64,000 nucleotides of DNA from Paraspadella gotoi (taxonomy: Eukaryota; Chaetognatha). The position numbers and the translations under genes are program-made. The DNA is taken from assembly GCA_051294375.1 (NCBI GenBank), contig CM119263.1:8195992-8259991 (forward strand). The letters run 5' to 3'. Below are positions 1-11,669 of the stretch, piece by piece. Numbering within the stretch: position 1 is the first letter of the stretch; each line of letters starts with the position of its first letter. Below the pieces are notes generated by a model. It was not told the origin of the DNA, ran no database searches, and saw only the letters and a program-made list of their open reading frames with translations.

Positions 1-78
1 CCGTTCGTGGAGAATTGAATGATCTGTTCTCGCGACGGCTGCACGCGCCATGTTCTCCGTGCTCGGTTCGTAGTGACA

Positions 79-87
79 CTCTCTCTC

Positions 88-130
<43 letters not shown>

Positions 131-362
131 CTCTCCTCTCTCTCCTCTCTCTCTCGTCTCTCTCTCTCTGCCCACTGGTTCTCACAGATCACCATTCTAT
201 TCTATTTCCTATTGAAAAGTCTTTCGGCCCCCGACCCTCACGAGTGCGTCTCTCTGCTTTCCCCCTCTCTCTCTCTTCTCTCATTCTTTCCTCTCTTCTG
301 CTCTCTCTCTTCTCTGCTCTCTCTCTCTCGTCTCTCTCTCATCTCTCTTCTCTCTCTCTCTC
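79..362. repeat. compound (CT)n-rich tracts
   Basis: Two CT-dinucleotide blocks (about 79-172 and 260-362), with TCTTC, CGTC and CCTC interruptions, flank a short unique stretch. The open frames here read Ser-Leu and are repeat artefacts. Confidence 0.9.
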
Positions 363-489
363 CCTAATCGGTACTAATTCAAACGGAAACTCCCATCTTT
401 TTTATTTTTTTCGATCCACCCTAATCATGAAGAATAATTGTCTGGGAGACCTTTGGACTGGAACTATCCAAGGATGGGACAAATGAATT

Positions 490-580
490 TAAAGACAGAG
501 GAGCGAGAGAAAGGAAGAGAAGAGAGAGAGAGAAGAGAGAGAGAGAGAAGGAGAGCAGAGAGAGAGAGAAAGAGCGCTTC
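490..580. repeat. imperfect (GA)n tract
   Basis: Purine-only GA-rich block with AAGG interruptions. It is on the strand opposite to the upstream CT blocks, so the pair could fold into an imperfect hairpin. Confidence 0.8.
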
Positions 581-1239
581 TTTCATCTCACCTTTTGATC
601 TTATCAGGTTGCGATTTTAACCTGCTCACCCTTTCCACACTTTTTTTTGTTTGTTTTTTTAAGAAAAAAATGTTTTTTTTCCTTTTCTGGTTTTTTTTTT
701 CATTCAATCTTTAATTTCAATTACTATTTTGAAGATCTTCCTGCCTCAGCAGTATCACGCATCCTCGGACAAAAAAGGCCGTACATCCACTTGCGGTATG
801 AATACATTACTGGTTCCATCATGGAACGAAAATTTTCCATACGTAATTTTTATTTCAGACCTTGAGTAACTTCGATGTTTTTGTCCTTTGGCAACCTCGC
901 TCTTCGCATAATATGTCTTCTACTTATAAATTGTGCAAATTATAAATCGATAAGTGCCGCATTGATACCGTTTTTCCTTCGATTAGCGAGAGTAAAGGAA
1001 GGGAGGAGGATGTATAATCGAGTATTATAAAAGATAAGACATGTATATAGAAAGAATAAAAATGGATTTTCAAAGTTCCTTCTCAGGCACATCATCATGG
1101 ACATTAAATCTATATAGTTAGAATATGTAGATGAAGAGTAGACATGACGTGAAGATGGTTGGAAGCAGAGAGATAGAAGCCAGAGATGCAGTTGTAAGAC
1201 GATGGACGTTCACACGCAATAGTAGGAGAGACGTATACG
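581..1239. other. unique AT-rich DNA, no gene seen
   Basis: Poly-T runs at 640-700, then ordinary mixed sequence. I see no repeat, RNA gene or convincing coding frame. Confidence 0.6.
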
Positions 1240-1767
1240 TTATGCAGATGAAATGAGTAGGTATGCTGAGTACCGCCACTGATGTATGACCGCACCTTCT
1301 CGCTTTGACGCGGAATAAAAAGAAATTGCGATGAGCATCCCTGGTCTGTGATGATATTTACTTTTCATACAATCCATACAGTGCAAGTGCGCATCTGCCT
1401 TTCTGTGCCTGATATTTTTCCGCGGATACAAAAAATTTGTATGAGCTGCAAAAACCTCCAATTCATCGCTGGAAAAGTCAACGCCATATTTCGTATCTCG
1501 AACGCTGCTTTTCCTTCTCGCCACATACATCTTTAAAAAGCATTTTCCTATATTGACTCTCGGTTCGACATATAGGTTCTGATATATCCAACTTTTCTCT
1601 ATCTCATCAAATTCGCTACGTCTCTCTTCTATTTGCCCCGTCCGCGGGAGGGGGAGATTACAGGCGCGAAGACGATCCATCAATCGGACGACCTCGATGC
1701 CTCTCACGAGGCGACACTGCTTCTCGACGTCATCAAACACAGCGTCGTCTAGGAACGTCAACACCAT
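1240..1767 (-). CDS. hypothetical ORF, 175 codons, family not recognised
   Basis: This is the longest open frame in the window that is neither simple repeat nor gap. It starts at an ATG (revcomp of 1765-1767); an in-frame TAA lies a few codons upstream, so the start is not simply truncated. The predicted product is mixed in composition, acidic near the N-terminus (LTFLDDAVFDDVEKQ) and Cys/His-containing in its C-terminal third (HLHCMDCMKSKYHH). I see no signal peptide, membrane span or family motif. A frame of this length is expected about once by chance in 64 kb, and no splice, promoter or poly(A) evidence supports it. It could be a single-exon gene, part of an exon, or chance. No function is proposed. 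Confidence 0.25.
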   Translation of the reverse strand: MVLTFLDDAVFDDVEKQCRLVRGIEVVRLMDRLRACNLPLPRTGQIEERRSEFDEIEKSWIYQNLYVEPRVNIGKCFLKMYVARRKSSVRDTKYGVDFSSDELEVFAAHTNFLYPRKNIRHRKADAHLHCMDCMKSKYHHRPGMLIAISFYSASKREGAVIHQWRYSAYLLISSA

Positions 1768-2965
1768 CTCATATCGACTAATACGGATCAGTTAGTCTCG
1801 ACCGCCACAACGACGCTCGTCCGCGTTCCAGGTGACGATCAGCCTTCATCCTCGTCTCACCATCTCCTCCTCTCTCACAATAATTTTCCCGACCTAAATC
1901 ACTCCGCGATTTTGTTCTACTTTAAACTTAAAAAATGGACGGACACACCGCGGGAAATTTTTTTTTTCTAAAAAAAGTAGTATCTCCAATCAGAAAACAT
2001 CTATTGCATAAAACAATCTTTCTGGCTTCATTGCCTCAACTTCCATGATCCGGTCGGTGTTGTGAAAGATCCTTTACTTTCCATTTCTTGGTTGTCGTTT
2101 TAATCCGGACCCCCGTCCGTGCGTCGATTCCAGTGCTAGTCGTCGTCTGTCGTCTCTCAGGAGTGACTATGACGAGCAATTTTTGAAACAGGATTGTCTT
2201 AAGCGCTTGTTATTTTCTTTTCTTTCATTATGTCTTTTGTTATGAGCAAGTAGCACGGCTTAATAGGTAGAGCGACGAGACGAGAGAGAAGGGAGAGAAC
2301 GAGATGAGAGATCAGAGAGGTAGTGTAGATTATTTGAGATGATGACGCCTAGAGAGTATTTGTATACTGACACCGAGAAGAGAGAGAGACGCCCACGGGA
2401 GAGAGAGCAAGCCGCAGCAATATCCCAGCCAGATCTGATACAGATGTCTATTTTTTTCTTCTCGTGAGCAAGTGACGAAACTTTGCGCTCATATGCACGA
2501 TATTCTTACTGGAGAGCATAAAGCGAAGATGAAACCATCCAATCCAGCGATGGCGCCCCTTTTTTCTGCGTAAGCCCGAAAGAAAATTTAGGAAAGAAGA
2601 AAAGCGCAGCGAGAGAGATGTAGAAAACAATATGATCAGGACTCTGTGTTCTGTAGATTTTTATCGAGTGGGACCGGCCTTTTTTTCTTTAGGATTTTCA
2701 ACTGGAACACAAAAAATTTAAAATAGTTTCTCTCCGTCTTGCTTCGTTGAAAGTGAGAGTCGGTGCGTAACGTCGTCGAGCTGTGAGAATGATCTCTCTG
2801 CTCTCTCGAACTTTCGCATAATATAACACAGCAAATTTAAAATCACGCCATAATTATTACTTTCCTTAAATTGACGTCTCCGGTGTCGAACCTCGTGAAC
2901 TCTTACGTTCGTCGTCTCCGCTCGCTCCTCGTCGTCTCTGTCGCTTCACTTTCTTTTTTTCTTCC
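1768..2965. other. unique sequence, no gene seen
   Basis: Mixed single-copy DNA with GA-rich patches (2280-2410) and a GTC-rich patch near 2138-2158. No supported coding frame or RNA gene. Confidence 0.6.
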
Positions 2966-3134
2966 TCCCTTTCCTCAACTGCGGAATCATGAGATAGCGT
3001 TTTCGGTTCGTTACGAGGAAGTTGGGGGCGAGAGAGAGGGGGGGGAAGAGAAGAGAGGGGAGGAGCCGATAACATTTGCGAAGCGACCGAAGGTCATTGC
3101 TTGACTTTTTTTCCTGTCGTTTATCTGTCTAATC
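2966..3134. repeat. short direct duplication, copy 1
   Basis: Matches 3160-3336 in order (the TAGCGTTTTCGGTTCGTT segment, a GAGAGAGAGGGGGGGGAAG block, then a TTTGCGAAGCGACCGAAGGTCA segment) with scattered one-base indels. It ends at a 25-N gap, so it is probably one locus assembled twice. Confidence 0.85.
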
Positions 3135-3159
3135 NNNNNNNNNNNNNNNNNNNNNNNNN
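3135..3159. other. assembly gap, exactly 25 N
   Basis: Fixed-length gap lying between two copies of the same sequence. Confidence 1.
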
Positions 3160-3336
3160 TCCCCTTTCCTCACACTGTCCGAAATGCGCAATATGATAGC
3201 GTTTTCGGTTCGTTCGAGGAAGTTGTGGGGCGAGAGAGAGGGGGGGAAGCAAGAAGAGAGGGGAGGAGCGATACATTTGCGAAGCGACCGAAGGTCAATT
3301 GCTTGAACTTTTTTTCTGTCGTTTTATCTCTCTCTA
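3160..3336. repeat. short direct duplication, copy 2
   Basis: Second copy of 2966-3134. It differs mainly in run lengths and single bases. Confidence 0.85.
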
Positions 3337-3773
3337 AAAAAAAGAAAGTGAAAGCGAGAGAGCGAGAGAGCGAGAGAGCGAGTAAATTCGGCGACACGGA
3401 ACGTCGTTACGGAATTGTGAATGAAGTTCGAGGGAGAGTCTCACTCGAACCTAACCCACTCTCACTTTCACGCGGTCCCAGATTAAAAAAAAACACTTTT
3501 TTTTTCTCTCTCGCTTTTCTCTTTCCTAATTTTTCTTCGGTTACCGAAAAAGGGGCGCCATCGCTGGGATACCGTTTCTCCCAAAGAATATCTGCATTGC
3601 AAATTTATGCTCGAGAAGAAAAAAATAGAATCTTTGAGAGGGGGAATTGGGGGGGGGTAGAAAAGAGGAAAAATAAAGACTTGATACATTCGTCTCCCTT
3701 TTTGTTTGGAATGAAAGCGGAAAAAGAAAAGAAAAGAAATATCGCTAAGACAACGAATGGTCTTCATTTGAGA
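3337..3773. other. mixed sequence with A/T and G runs, no gene
   Basis: Poly-A and poly-T runs (3486-3510), a G run near 3650-3656 and purine-rich patches. The 220-codon frame across this region reads low-complexity Lys/Arg/Asp and is not supported. Confidence 0.55.
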
Positions 3774-3801
3774 GACGACGACGACGACGACGACGACGAC
3801 G
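3774..3801. repeat. (GAC)n microsatellite
   Basis: About nine GAC units. Confidence 0.9.
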
Positions 3802-3954
3802 GAAAACGACAACAAAGAAAAAGGAAAAGGATCTTAACGATCATGAGTGGAGGCAATGAAGCCAAAATTTGTTATGATGAGATGTGATGAGAACTACTTT
3901 TTTTTTAGAAAAAAAAGAATTCCGTTTTTCTTCAATTTTTAAGTTGAAAGGAAG

Positions 3955-3965
3955 TGAGAGAGAGA

Positions 3966-4024
<59 letters not shown>
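3955..4024. repeat. (GA)n microsatellite
   Basis: GA tract with two AAGA interruptions at its 5' end, then about 24 uninterrupted units. Confidence 0.95.
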
Positions 4025-4029
<5 letters not shown>

Positions 4030-4377
4030 TTGGACAGAACCATAGCGAAGAGAAAGAGAAAAAAAAATGGAAGAGAGTGGAGAAGGAAAAGCACTTGAGA
4101 ACGAAATGGGTGACATTTTCCACATGAATTATTTTCGTCACAATTCATTTTGAGGGGAAAATATCAGACCAGAAAAGGAGGGAAAAGGAGAGAAAAAAAG
4201 GGGAGAGAGAGAAAAGGGGAGAAGGTGAAAAAGGAGGAAAGAAATTAAAGAAGAAGAAGGATATGTGAGGTAAACGAGGTCTGGACTCTGATCGAACCAG
4301 TCACGGCGTTAATTAATTACTAAATTAACTAATTAATTCTTTTGAGACTGAACTTTTAATTTTTTTTATAAATGCCC

Positions 4378-4378
<1 letters not shown>

Positions 4379-4418
<40 letters not shown>

Positions 4419-4470
4419 AGAGAGAAGAGAGAGAGAGAGAGGAGAGAGAGACGACGCAGAGAGAGAGATT
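4379..4470. repeat. (GA)n microsatellite, interrupted
   Basis: GA tract with AAGA, GGA and ACGACG interruptions. The frames over it read Arg-Glu. Confidence 0.9.
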
Positions 4471-4605
4471 TGGTGGATTTATGGATCAATACGAACCTTC
4501 CGATGCCATGGCAACAGAAAAAAGAAACAAACAAGAGCAACCCTAGCCGAAAACAACAACAACAGCCAGCATCCAGAAGCTTTTCATTGCCAAGGGGCGC
4601 GGCGG

Positions 4606-4892
4606 CAGCGGCGGCGGCGGCGGGCGGCGCAGGGATAGCAGATTTGGCATAGAGGGACGGTTCGATGTTTCGCGACGGGAAATTTTTTTTTTTTTAAATT
4701 CGGAGAGTTGGTTTGAAGCAAAGAGGCTTACAGCTAATTGGGTTTGAGACGAGGAAAACATGGTGAAATGACGTGATGTTGCCTGTGAGCCGATTAGGAG
4801 GGAGGAAGCGGAGGAAAGCGAGATGGACGGAGAAGAGAGAGAGAGAGAAGAAAGAGAGAGAGAGAGAGAGAGAGAGACGAGAGAGAGGAGAG

Positions 4893-4936
<44 letters not shown>

Positions 4937-4969
4937 AGGGAAAGAAAAAGAATGAACAGAATATAAAGC
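4606..4969. repeat. short direct duplication, copy 1
   Basis: A GGC-rich start, a poly-T run, then a unique core (TTGGTTTGAAGCAAAGAGG, GAAAACATGGTGAAATGAC, CCTGTGAGCCGATTAGGAGG) and GA tracts. The same order recurs at 4995-5420 on the other side of a 25-N gap. Confidence 0.85.
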
Positions 4970-4994
4970 NNNNNNNNNNNNNNNNNNNNNNNNN
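4970..4994. other. assembly gap, exactly 25 N
   Basis: Lies between two copies of one sequence. Confidence 1.
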
Positions 4995-5310
4995 CGGCGG
5001 CGGGCGATAGTCAGATTTGCATAGAGCGGACTGAGGTAGGGACGGTTATGTCTGGCGATTTTTTTTTTTGCGGTGAATGAGGAAACTGAAATTTTTTTTT
5101 TTTTTAAATTCGGGAGTTGGTTTGAAGCAAAGAGGTGTACAGACTAATTGGGTTTGGACGAGAAAACATGGTGAAATGACTTTGATGTGCCTGTGAGCCG
5201 ATTAGGAGGGAGGAAAGCGAGAGGGAGAAAGAGAGAGAGAGAGCAGAGATGAGAGAGACGAGATAGAGAGAGAGAGAGAGAGAGAGAAAGACGAGAAGAG
5301 AGAGAGAGAG

Positions 5311-5377
<67 letters not shown>

Positions 5378-5420
5378 AAGGAAGAAAGAAAAGAGAATGA
5401 AAAAATAGAGATAAATATAG
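4995..5420. repeat. short direct duplication, copy 2
   Basis: Second copy of 4606-4969. It carries an extra stretch around 5020-5090 (a poly-T run and GCGGTGAATGAGG) and longer GA tracts interrupted by ACGAG and ATGAG. Confidence 0.85.
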
Positions 5421-7290
5421 TACTGCTAAGAGAGCAGGGAGATGGTACTTCTTTAAAGTAATATTCGAAAATCGATTCTAAGGAAAGGGTTTTTGATTTG
5501 TGCGCAATAACACAACGGTATTGTTTATTATTTGAGAACTAGTACAGCTTGTTTCGACTGTTCTAAAGATTCCGAGTCTTCATTTTCAGTCGGTTAATTC
5601 TTGAAGACGTCGTTAATTGCTGAGTCGCAAACATGTCACTGTTCGTGCCTAATGAATAAAAGTTCTGTTTTATTGGCAAAATAAAAACCGTTCCGTGGTA
5701 AATCAGTTTTTTCCCAACGAAAAGGGACATTAAATGACAATGATAACATGATCTATATGATTTTTCAACTGTTATTATAAAAAAGTCTAAGATGTTCATG
5801 TGTTGTTGCAGGTTGAGTCTATGAAATTGGTACAGACCGAATATAAAAAGTGATCTATGTTCGATTTATAAATAAGCTCACAGTTATTATTTATTCACTC
5901 CCAGAGTTATCGTGTCTGTCGCCGATCGATGAGAGTGTATAATTATTTCAAAAGCAATGTTTCAACTTGTATGAAGAGAGACCACTCCCTTGAAGTATTA
6001 TATCGGGCGGGAATACCTATATTGCCATCAATAATACAAGAAGCTGATGATTATGAAATGTGGTACAACCAATATCAAAACAAGAATTATATTATCAAGA
6101 GCAAATATATATGAAATTATAACCTCAATCATCACGAATCTCCTGCCTGAAATTTCCTGTTCACGTCCGAACTTCCCGTTCTCAACATTCGTTTCTATCA
6201 TCACAATAATCCGAATTCTGTCACCATCCACCGCGTATCCAACTATCACATTACCTCATCACTCACACATCCCATTTCGGACCCAGGGGACTGCCGTGCA
6301 CCCACGCCACCAGACATTCCTTTCCAATCGGCCCCCTCGGAATCTCTCATAACCGCCAAATTTTGTTTGACTCCGATGTTGCTCCCTTTTACTTTTTACC
6401 CCCCCCCCCAAACAGTTTTTTTTTAAATTTTGTTTCCACTGTTTTTCCTTCTTTTATTTTTTCTCGCTTTTTTTTCGGGCCGCTACAGCCGTGACTCTAT
6501 TAGACGCTTTTCTGTCTGGTATGTCTTGTACAAGTCATTATGATTCCAGGAGTAAAATTCGTTACAGAAGAGGAGGTTACTATCGGCGCTAATCCCCTTT
6601 TTCGCGAGATTGTCAATGAATAAGAGGCAAGATCAAGTAAGGAAGAGGAGCGAGAAGGAAGAGGCAGGAGGAGAAGGAAGAGGAAGAGGTGGAAATAAAA
6701 TATGTCCTAATTCTCCACTCCAACCCTGGATTGAACCGAATCTCCATTATTCAATCGCTGAGAATCGGAAATTTCTGTTTTGCCTCTGGGTTTTTGTTAT
6801 TTTTCGTTCGGCGCGTGCATTTTGCGCGAGGAACATCGGAGCACGCGTTTCGCACGCCAGTTGCATGCAGGGCTCAGGGTCGCGTTCAGTCGCAATGAGC
6901 CGAGATAATTTTTGAACGTTATGGAAGGTTCATCAACCATTCGTTCATTTCGTTGAGTTTATTATGAAATTCATAGTCACCTTTTCATGTTTTTGTTAAT
7001 ATATACAAACTTATATCATTAATACATTTATACATCCGTTCGTACTTCGTACATAGGTCGATTTTTTATTTTTATTACGATTTGAATTTTCTCCATTTTC
7101 TTTATCCACTTTTAATGACAAAAAATCTTCCTTGTAATAATTATTTAATAATTGCTTTCTCAATTCCTCACGCTTTCTATTTTACTCGCCAATTCTTAGA
7201 TTTATCGCTTTGCCATTTCTCCCCCTTATTGCTTTGCCACTAAAGCAAGGAACCCAAACAGATAACAACGACGAAGACAACAACAGAGAG
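5421..7290. other. AT-rich unique region, no supported gene
   Basis: Single-copy sequence. The only non-repetitive small frame is 5929-6114 on the plus strand (61 codons, ATG start, mixed composition). That length is expected by chance and I see no motif. A C run (6403-6411) and a poly-T run (6417-6424) sit mid-region. Confidence 0.55.
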
Positions 7291-7298
7291 AAAAAGGA

Positions 7299-7299
7299 G

Positions 7300-7351
<52 letters not shown>
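7299..7351. repeat. (GAC)n microsatellite
   Basis: About 18 perfect GAC units. The frame across it gives poly-Asp or poly-Ser and is not treated as coding. Confidence 0.95.
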
Positions 7352-7490
7352 TGGTTGACAGGTTTCGGACCAAGAGGGCGATTGATCACTTCTTATCGCT
7401 TCGCTTCAACGGATGAGCATCCCAAGTTACTTAGTCTCTCTAGTCTTTCTCTTTTTTTCTTACTTTCCTTTTTAATGTCTTTCTCTCCTT

Positions 7491-7507
7491 TTCTTTCTTT
7501 CTTTCTC

Positions 7508-7542
<35 letters not shown>

Positions 7543-7543
7543 C

Positions 7544-7578
<35 letters not shown>

Positions 7579-7600
7579 CTCTTTCTCTCTTTCATTCTCT
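7491..7600. repeat. (TTTC)n microsatellite
   Basis: Tetranucleotide tract interrupted by CTCTTTC every 30-50 bases. Confidence 0.95.
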
Positions 7601-7679
7601 CCTTTTTCTCTCTTTTTTTCCATCTTTTTATCTCATTCTCTCGTCCACAATACAATGGCCAAACGAGTTTGAGAAGAAC

Positions 7680-7800
7680 GCGGACGAGATGCCTTCTTTG
7701 CAATAGTGGTTGTAGTCGTCTTCGTCGTCTTTTTCGTCGTCGTCGTCTTTTTAGTCATCGTTCTTTTCGCGGTCCTTGTCCTTGTCGTCGTCGTCGTTTT
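7680..7800. repeat. degenerate GTC/GTT-rich tract
   Basis: Irregular GTC triplets with TTTT interruptions, consistent with a decayed GTC microsatellite. Confidence 0.7.
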
Positions 7801-8037
7801 AACCGAGTGTGGGAGAGTTATGGGTGAGCATTAAAACCGATCCAGAGTCTAAAATTGCGGACGTGACGAGAAAAAGAAAAGTCGAGGAGTCCCCCCAAAA
7901 AAAAACAAGGAAAGAAAGGTTGAGGAGTCGGAAAGAGAAGTAAAGAAAAGTTTAGCACTGAGCAACTGACTAGAAATTATTAAAATGGGAAAAAGTTTTA
8001 ATAAAGAGAAGTAAGAATAAAAACTTTAAAGGACAAA

Positions 8038-8121
8038 TTTTATTTATATAGTTATTTATATATTTATTTATATATATATTTATATTTATATATTTATTTA
8101 TTTATATATTTTATTCATATA
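8038..8121. repeat. TATTTA-type AT-rich repeat
   Basis: Alternating TATTTA, TATATA and TTTATT units, all A/T. Confidence 0.85.
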
Positions 8122-8212
8122 CTACGTATGTAATATTACGTTAGGAGATTCGAAAAACTTCGACGGTTATAACGAGAAACTGATTGTCGAGAACCCCCAA
8201 AAAAATTAAAAA

Positions 8213-8280
8213 AAAAAAGCAAAAAAGCAAAAAAAACAAAAAATGAAAAAAGCAAAAAAGCAAAAAAGCAAAAAAGGCCA
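8213..8280. repeat. GCAAAAAA octamer repeat
   Basis: About eight degenerate 8-bp units, several of them perfect. Confidence 0.8.
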
Positions 8281-8780
8281 AAAAAATAAGTTTAATATCA
8301 AAGGAGGAGAACCCGGGAAAATGAAAAAGAACAATCTAATAAATATAACAGAACTCCTGTGACAAGAAAATTTGTGGCTGTGAAAAGAGGAAAAAAAAGG
8401 AATGGGTGACAGAGCAATGTGGTGAAAGAGGTTAGTGATAAAAAGAGGAAAGGAAAGGAAAATAGTGGGAGAAAAGATAGCAAATATAAAAGGAAGATGG
8501 TGACAGAAAAGTGAAAAAGATTTTTGAGATGAAAGCGGAAAGTAGTGAAACAAAAAGTCTTTTTTTTTTTTAAAGACAGTGAATGGACAGAGAAGAAGAA
8601 ATACCAAAAATAAGTTGTGGTAGAGAAAGGTCAGTGAAAGAAAAAGTAGGGCGAAAGGCAACTGGGAAGAATGTGGGTGAAAGAAAAACTAAGAGGGAAC
8701 ATGCCAACGATCTCTCGGCTAAAAGAAAGGTTAGGGAGTCAAGCAAAAAAAAAAAAAAAGGAAAGACAGCTGGAGGCCAG
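8281..8780. other. purine-rich strand, no gene
   Basis: The plus strand is mostly A and G for about 500 bases. The minus-strand frames read Phe/Leu/Ser-rich low complexity and are not supported. Confidence 0.7.
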
Positions 8781-8918
8781 GGGAAAAGGAATAAAGATGG
8801 TGAAGGGAATTCCGTCTTGAAAGCACCGTATGAATGAGGTTTGGGCGCAGGGATGGGCTCTTTTTCATAGGAAGGCTCTGCCTTATGACCCCTGCATAAA
8901 ATGAGAAAGAGAGAGCGC

Positions 8919-8925
<7 letters not shown>

Positions 8926-8957
<32 letters not shown>
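8926..8957. repeat. (GA)n microsatellite
   Basis: About 15 GA units. Confidence 0.9.
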
Positions 8958-8959
<2 letters not shown>

Positions 8960-9281
8960 TGGAGCTTGGCCGAAACGTAATCTATCTTTCCGAAAGGGAA
9001 TAACGATATTGAAAATGGCGACGTCGGAGTTTCTTCGGCCAGTTTCGTCTCGTCCCTGCAATCTAACGAAACCAATATTTTTACTCTGAGGGAATCAATG
9101 AGATTATTATAATAATTATATTAATAGAAGCGGAACGTTGGGAAAAGACTGTAAATTCTGAAAGTTGTTACGTACGTGCTCCCTCTTTTGATTAAGCTAT
9201 CGAAATGATACCATTTCAAAATAAAAATGTTATGAATATTATTCAAATTTTACAGTTTCAAGGATTGTGCCGGTTTTAATA

Positions 9282-9462
9282 TCTCTCTCTCTCTCTCTCT
9301 CNNNNNNNNNNNNNNNNNNNNNNNNNNNNNNNNNNNNNNNNNNNNNNNNNNNNNNNNNNNNNNNNNNNNNNNNNNNNNNNNNNNNNNNNNNNNNNNNNNN
9401 NNNNNNNNNNNNNNNNNNNNNNNNNNNNNNNNNNNNNNNNNNNNNNNTCTCTCTCTCTCTTA
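9282..9462. repeat. (CT)n tract with 146-N gap
   Basis: CT units on both sides of the gap at 9302-9447, so the unresolved part is probably the same microsatellite. Confidence 0.85.
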
Positions 9463-9658
9463 AAGAACCTAGAGGACGCGGGATTCAGTCAAATTTGAAT
9501 ATTTTTCTCGTTTTGTTAGCGCTTTTTTTTTCTTCTGGAATAAACATCGTTACTGCAGCCTGAGCTTAAGCGCGAAACAGTCGATAAAAATAAATGTAAG
9601 CCGCTCCACAAGAAAAGGAATAGAAAGTCTCGAGGAAACACAGAAAAACTATGAAAAA

Positions 9659-9713
<55 letters not shown>
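9659..9713. repeat. (GAC)n microsatellite
   Basis: About 18 GAC units. A short related (GAC)5 lies at 9858-9877. Confidence 0.95.
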
Positions 9714-9714
<1 letters not shown>

Positions 9715-10196
9715 TGTCAATGGCCTCACGAACGTTTTGCTCGAGTCCATAACCGCGATAATTATTGTCATGAAGTTTAGCTCAAAAGCTGAGCAAAGCA
9801 AGAAGCTTCTGAGCGAAAAAGGGGAAAAAGTTGATGTTGTCATCAGTCGTATCACCTTGACGACGACGACGACGACGATTACAACAATTAGTTACAAATT
9901 TGTACTAAGAGTAATTCTCGAAAAGTAAAGGGCACTAACGATTTTGATTTAAGATTATTCATACAACCACCAACATAAAACCACAGTTTTTTTTATTATT
10001 CGATCATAACTGCCGACCACGGGCTTATTTGTTTCGCGAAATGAACTCGCCGGCCAAGACGGGATCACATTTTTTCGTGAATTGAGAATTTCTTTGGCTG
10101 CGAGCGAATCCAAGAATTCCGCCTCAATTTCATGAGCGAATTATTTAGTATCGCACTTTTTCTCTCCCGGTCAACGACGCCTCGCGGCTTCCATCT

Positions 10197-10199
<3 letters not shown>

Positions 10200-10229
<30 letters not shown>

Positions 10230-10496
10230 NNNNNNNNNNNNNNNNNNNNNNNNNNNNNNNNNNNNNNNNNNNNNNNNNNNNNNNNNNNNNNNNNNNNNNN
10301 NNNNNNNNNNNNNNNNNNNNNNNNNNNNNNNNNNNNNNNNNNNNNNNNNNNNNNNNNNNNNNNNNNNNNNNNNNNNNNNNNNNNNNNNNNNNNNNNNNNN
10401 NNNNNNNNNNNNNNNNNNNNNNNNNNNNNNNNNNNNNNNNNNNNNNNNNNNNNNNNNNNNNNNNNNNNNNNNNNNNNNNNNNNNNNNNNNNNNNNN
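10200..10496. repeat. (CT)n tract running into 267-N gap
   Basis: About 15 CT units before the gap at 10230-10496. The sequence after the gap is not CT. Confidence 0.85.
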
Positions 10497-10619
10497 CTTT
10501 AACTTTTACAAGACTCGCTTGTCATTACTTCCGCAGACTCGTTTCCCTCGTCTTCTGCGCTGATGTCGTTTTGGGTCAAGGCGGCCAGGAGACGCCTGGG
10601 GTTTCGTCGCGTCACTTCG

Positions 10620-10990
10620 AGACATCGTCGTCGTCATCGTCGTCGTCGTCGTCTACCTGGTCATATTCATTGTCGCAGTCGTCCTTGTCGTCCTTGTCTC
10701 CCCGATTGTATTCGTTTTTATCCTCGTTGTTCCCTGATTGTATTTGTCATCATCCTGATCATTCTTCGTTGTCATTATCCTCATTTATCTGGTCATATTT
10801 GTCGTTTTCCTAGTCGTCATATTTGTCATGATGTCTGAAACATTTTCGACCATGTTTCTTTATGTAGTCGTTTCACTTGTCCTCTTCGTCGTCATCGTCG
10901 TCGTCATCTACCACGTCGTATTCGTCATTATTGTCGTTGCTGTCTTCTTCCCTGTTTCCTTTCAGTCGTTTTCTTTCGTCGTCATCCCCG
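10620..10990. repeat. degenerate (GTC)n region
   Basis: GTC/GTT/ATC triplets predominate, with cleaner runs near 10625-10652 and 10878-10910. Frames give poly-Ser, poly-Val or His/Arg and reflect the repeat. Confidence 0.75.
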
Positions 10991-11098
10991 ACTGTCGTTT
11001 TCATAATTCCTCGACCTCGACTTTCCTGTTTCAGCTCGTACAGCGCCTTCTGTCTAAATCTACCGCTGCGATCTGCCCAGTTCCCCACTTTCAACCGC

Positions 11099-11669
11099 NN
11101 NNNNNNNNNNNNNNNNNNNNNNNNNNNNNNNNNNNNNNNNNNNNNNNNNNNNNNNNNNNNNNNNNNNNNNNNNNNNNNNNNNNNNNNNNNNNNNNNNNNN
11201 NNNNNNNNNNNNNNNNNNNNNNNNNNNNNNNNNNNNNNNNNNNNNNNNNNNNNNNNNNNNNNNNNNNNNNNNNNNNNNNNNNNNNNNNNNNNNNNNNNNN
11301 NNNNNNNNNNNNNNNNNNNNNNNNNNNNNNNNNNNNNNNNNNNNNNNNNNNNNNNNNNNNNNNNNNNNNNNNNNNNNNNNNNNNNNNNNNNNNNNNNNNN
11401 NNNNNNNNNNNNNNNNNNNNNNNNNNNNNNNNNNNNNNNNNNNNNNNNNNNNNNNNNNNNNNNNNNNNNNNNNNNNNNNNNNNNNNNNNNNNNNNNNNNN
11501 NNNNNNNNNNNNNNNNNNNNNNNNNNNNNNNNNNNNNNNNNNNNNNNNNNNNNNNNNNNNNNNNNNNNNNNNNNNNNNNNNNNNNNNNNNNNNNNNNNNN
11601 NNNNNNNNNNNNNNNNNNNNNNNNNNNNNNNNNNNNNNNNNNNNNNNNNNNNNNNNNNNNNNNNNNNNN
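11099..11669. other. assembly gap, 571 N
   Basis: Content unknown. Every frame crossing it is mostly X. Confidence 1.

Noticed and set aside
3225-3887. 220-codon plus-strand frame
   Set aside because: Low-complexity Lys/Arg/Asp content, crosses an unmerged duplication and a GAC array.
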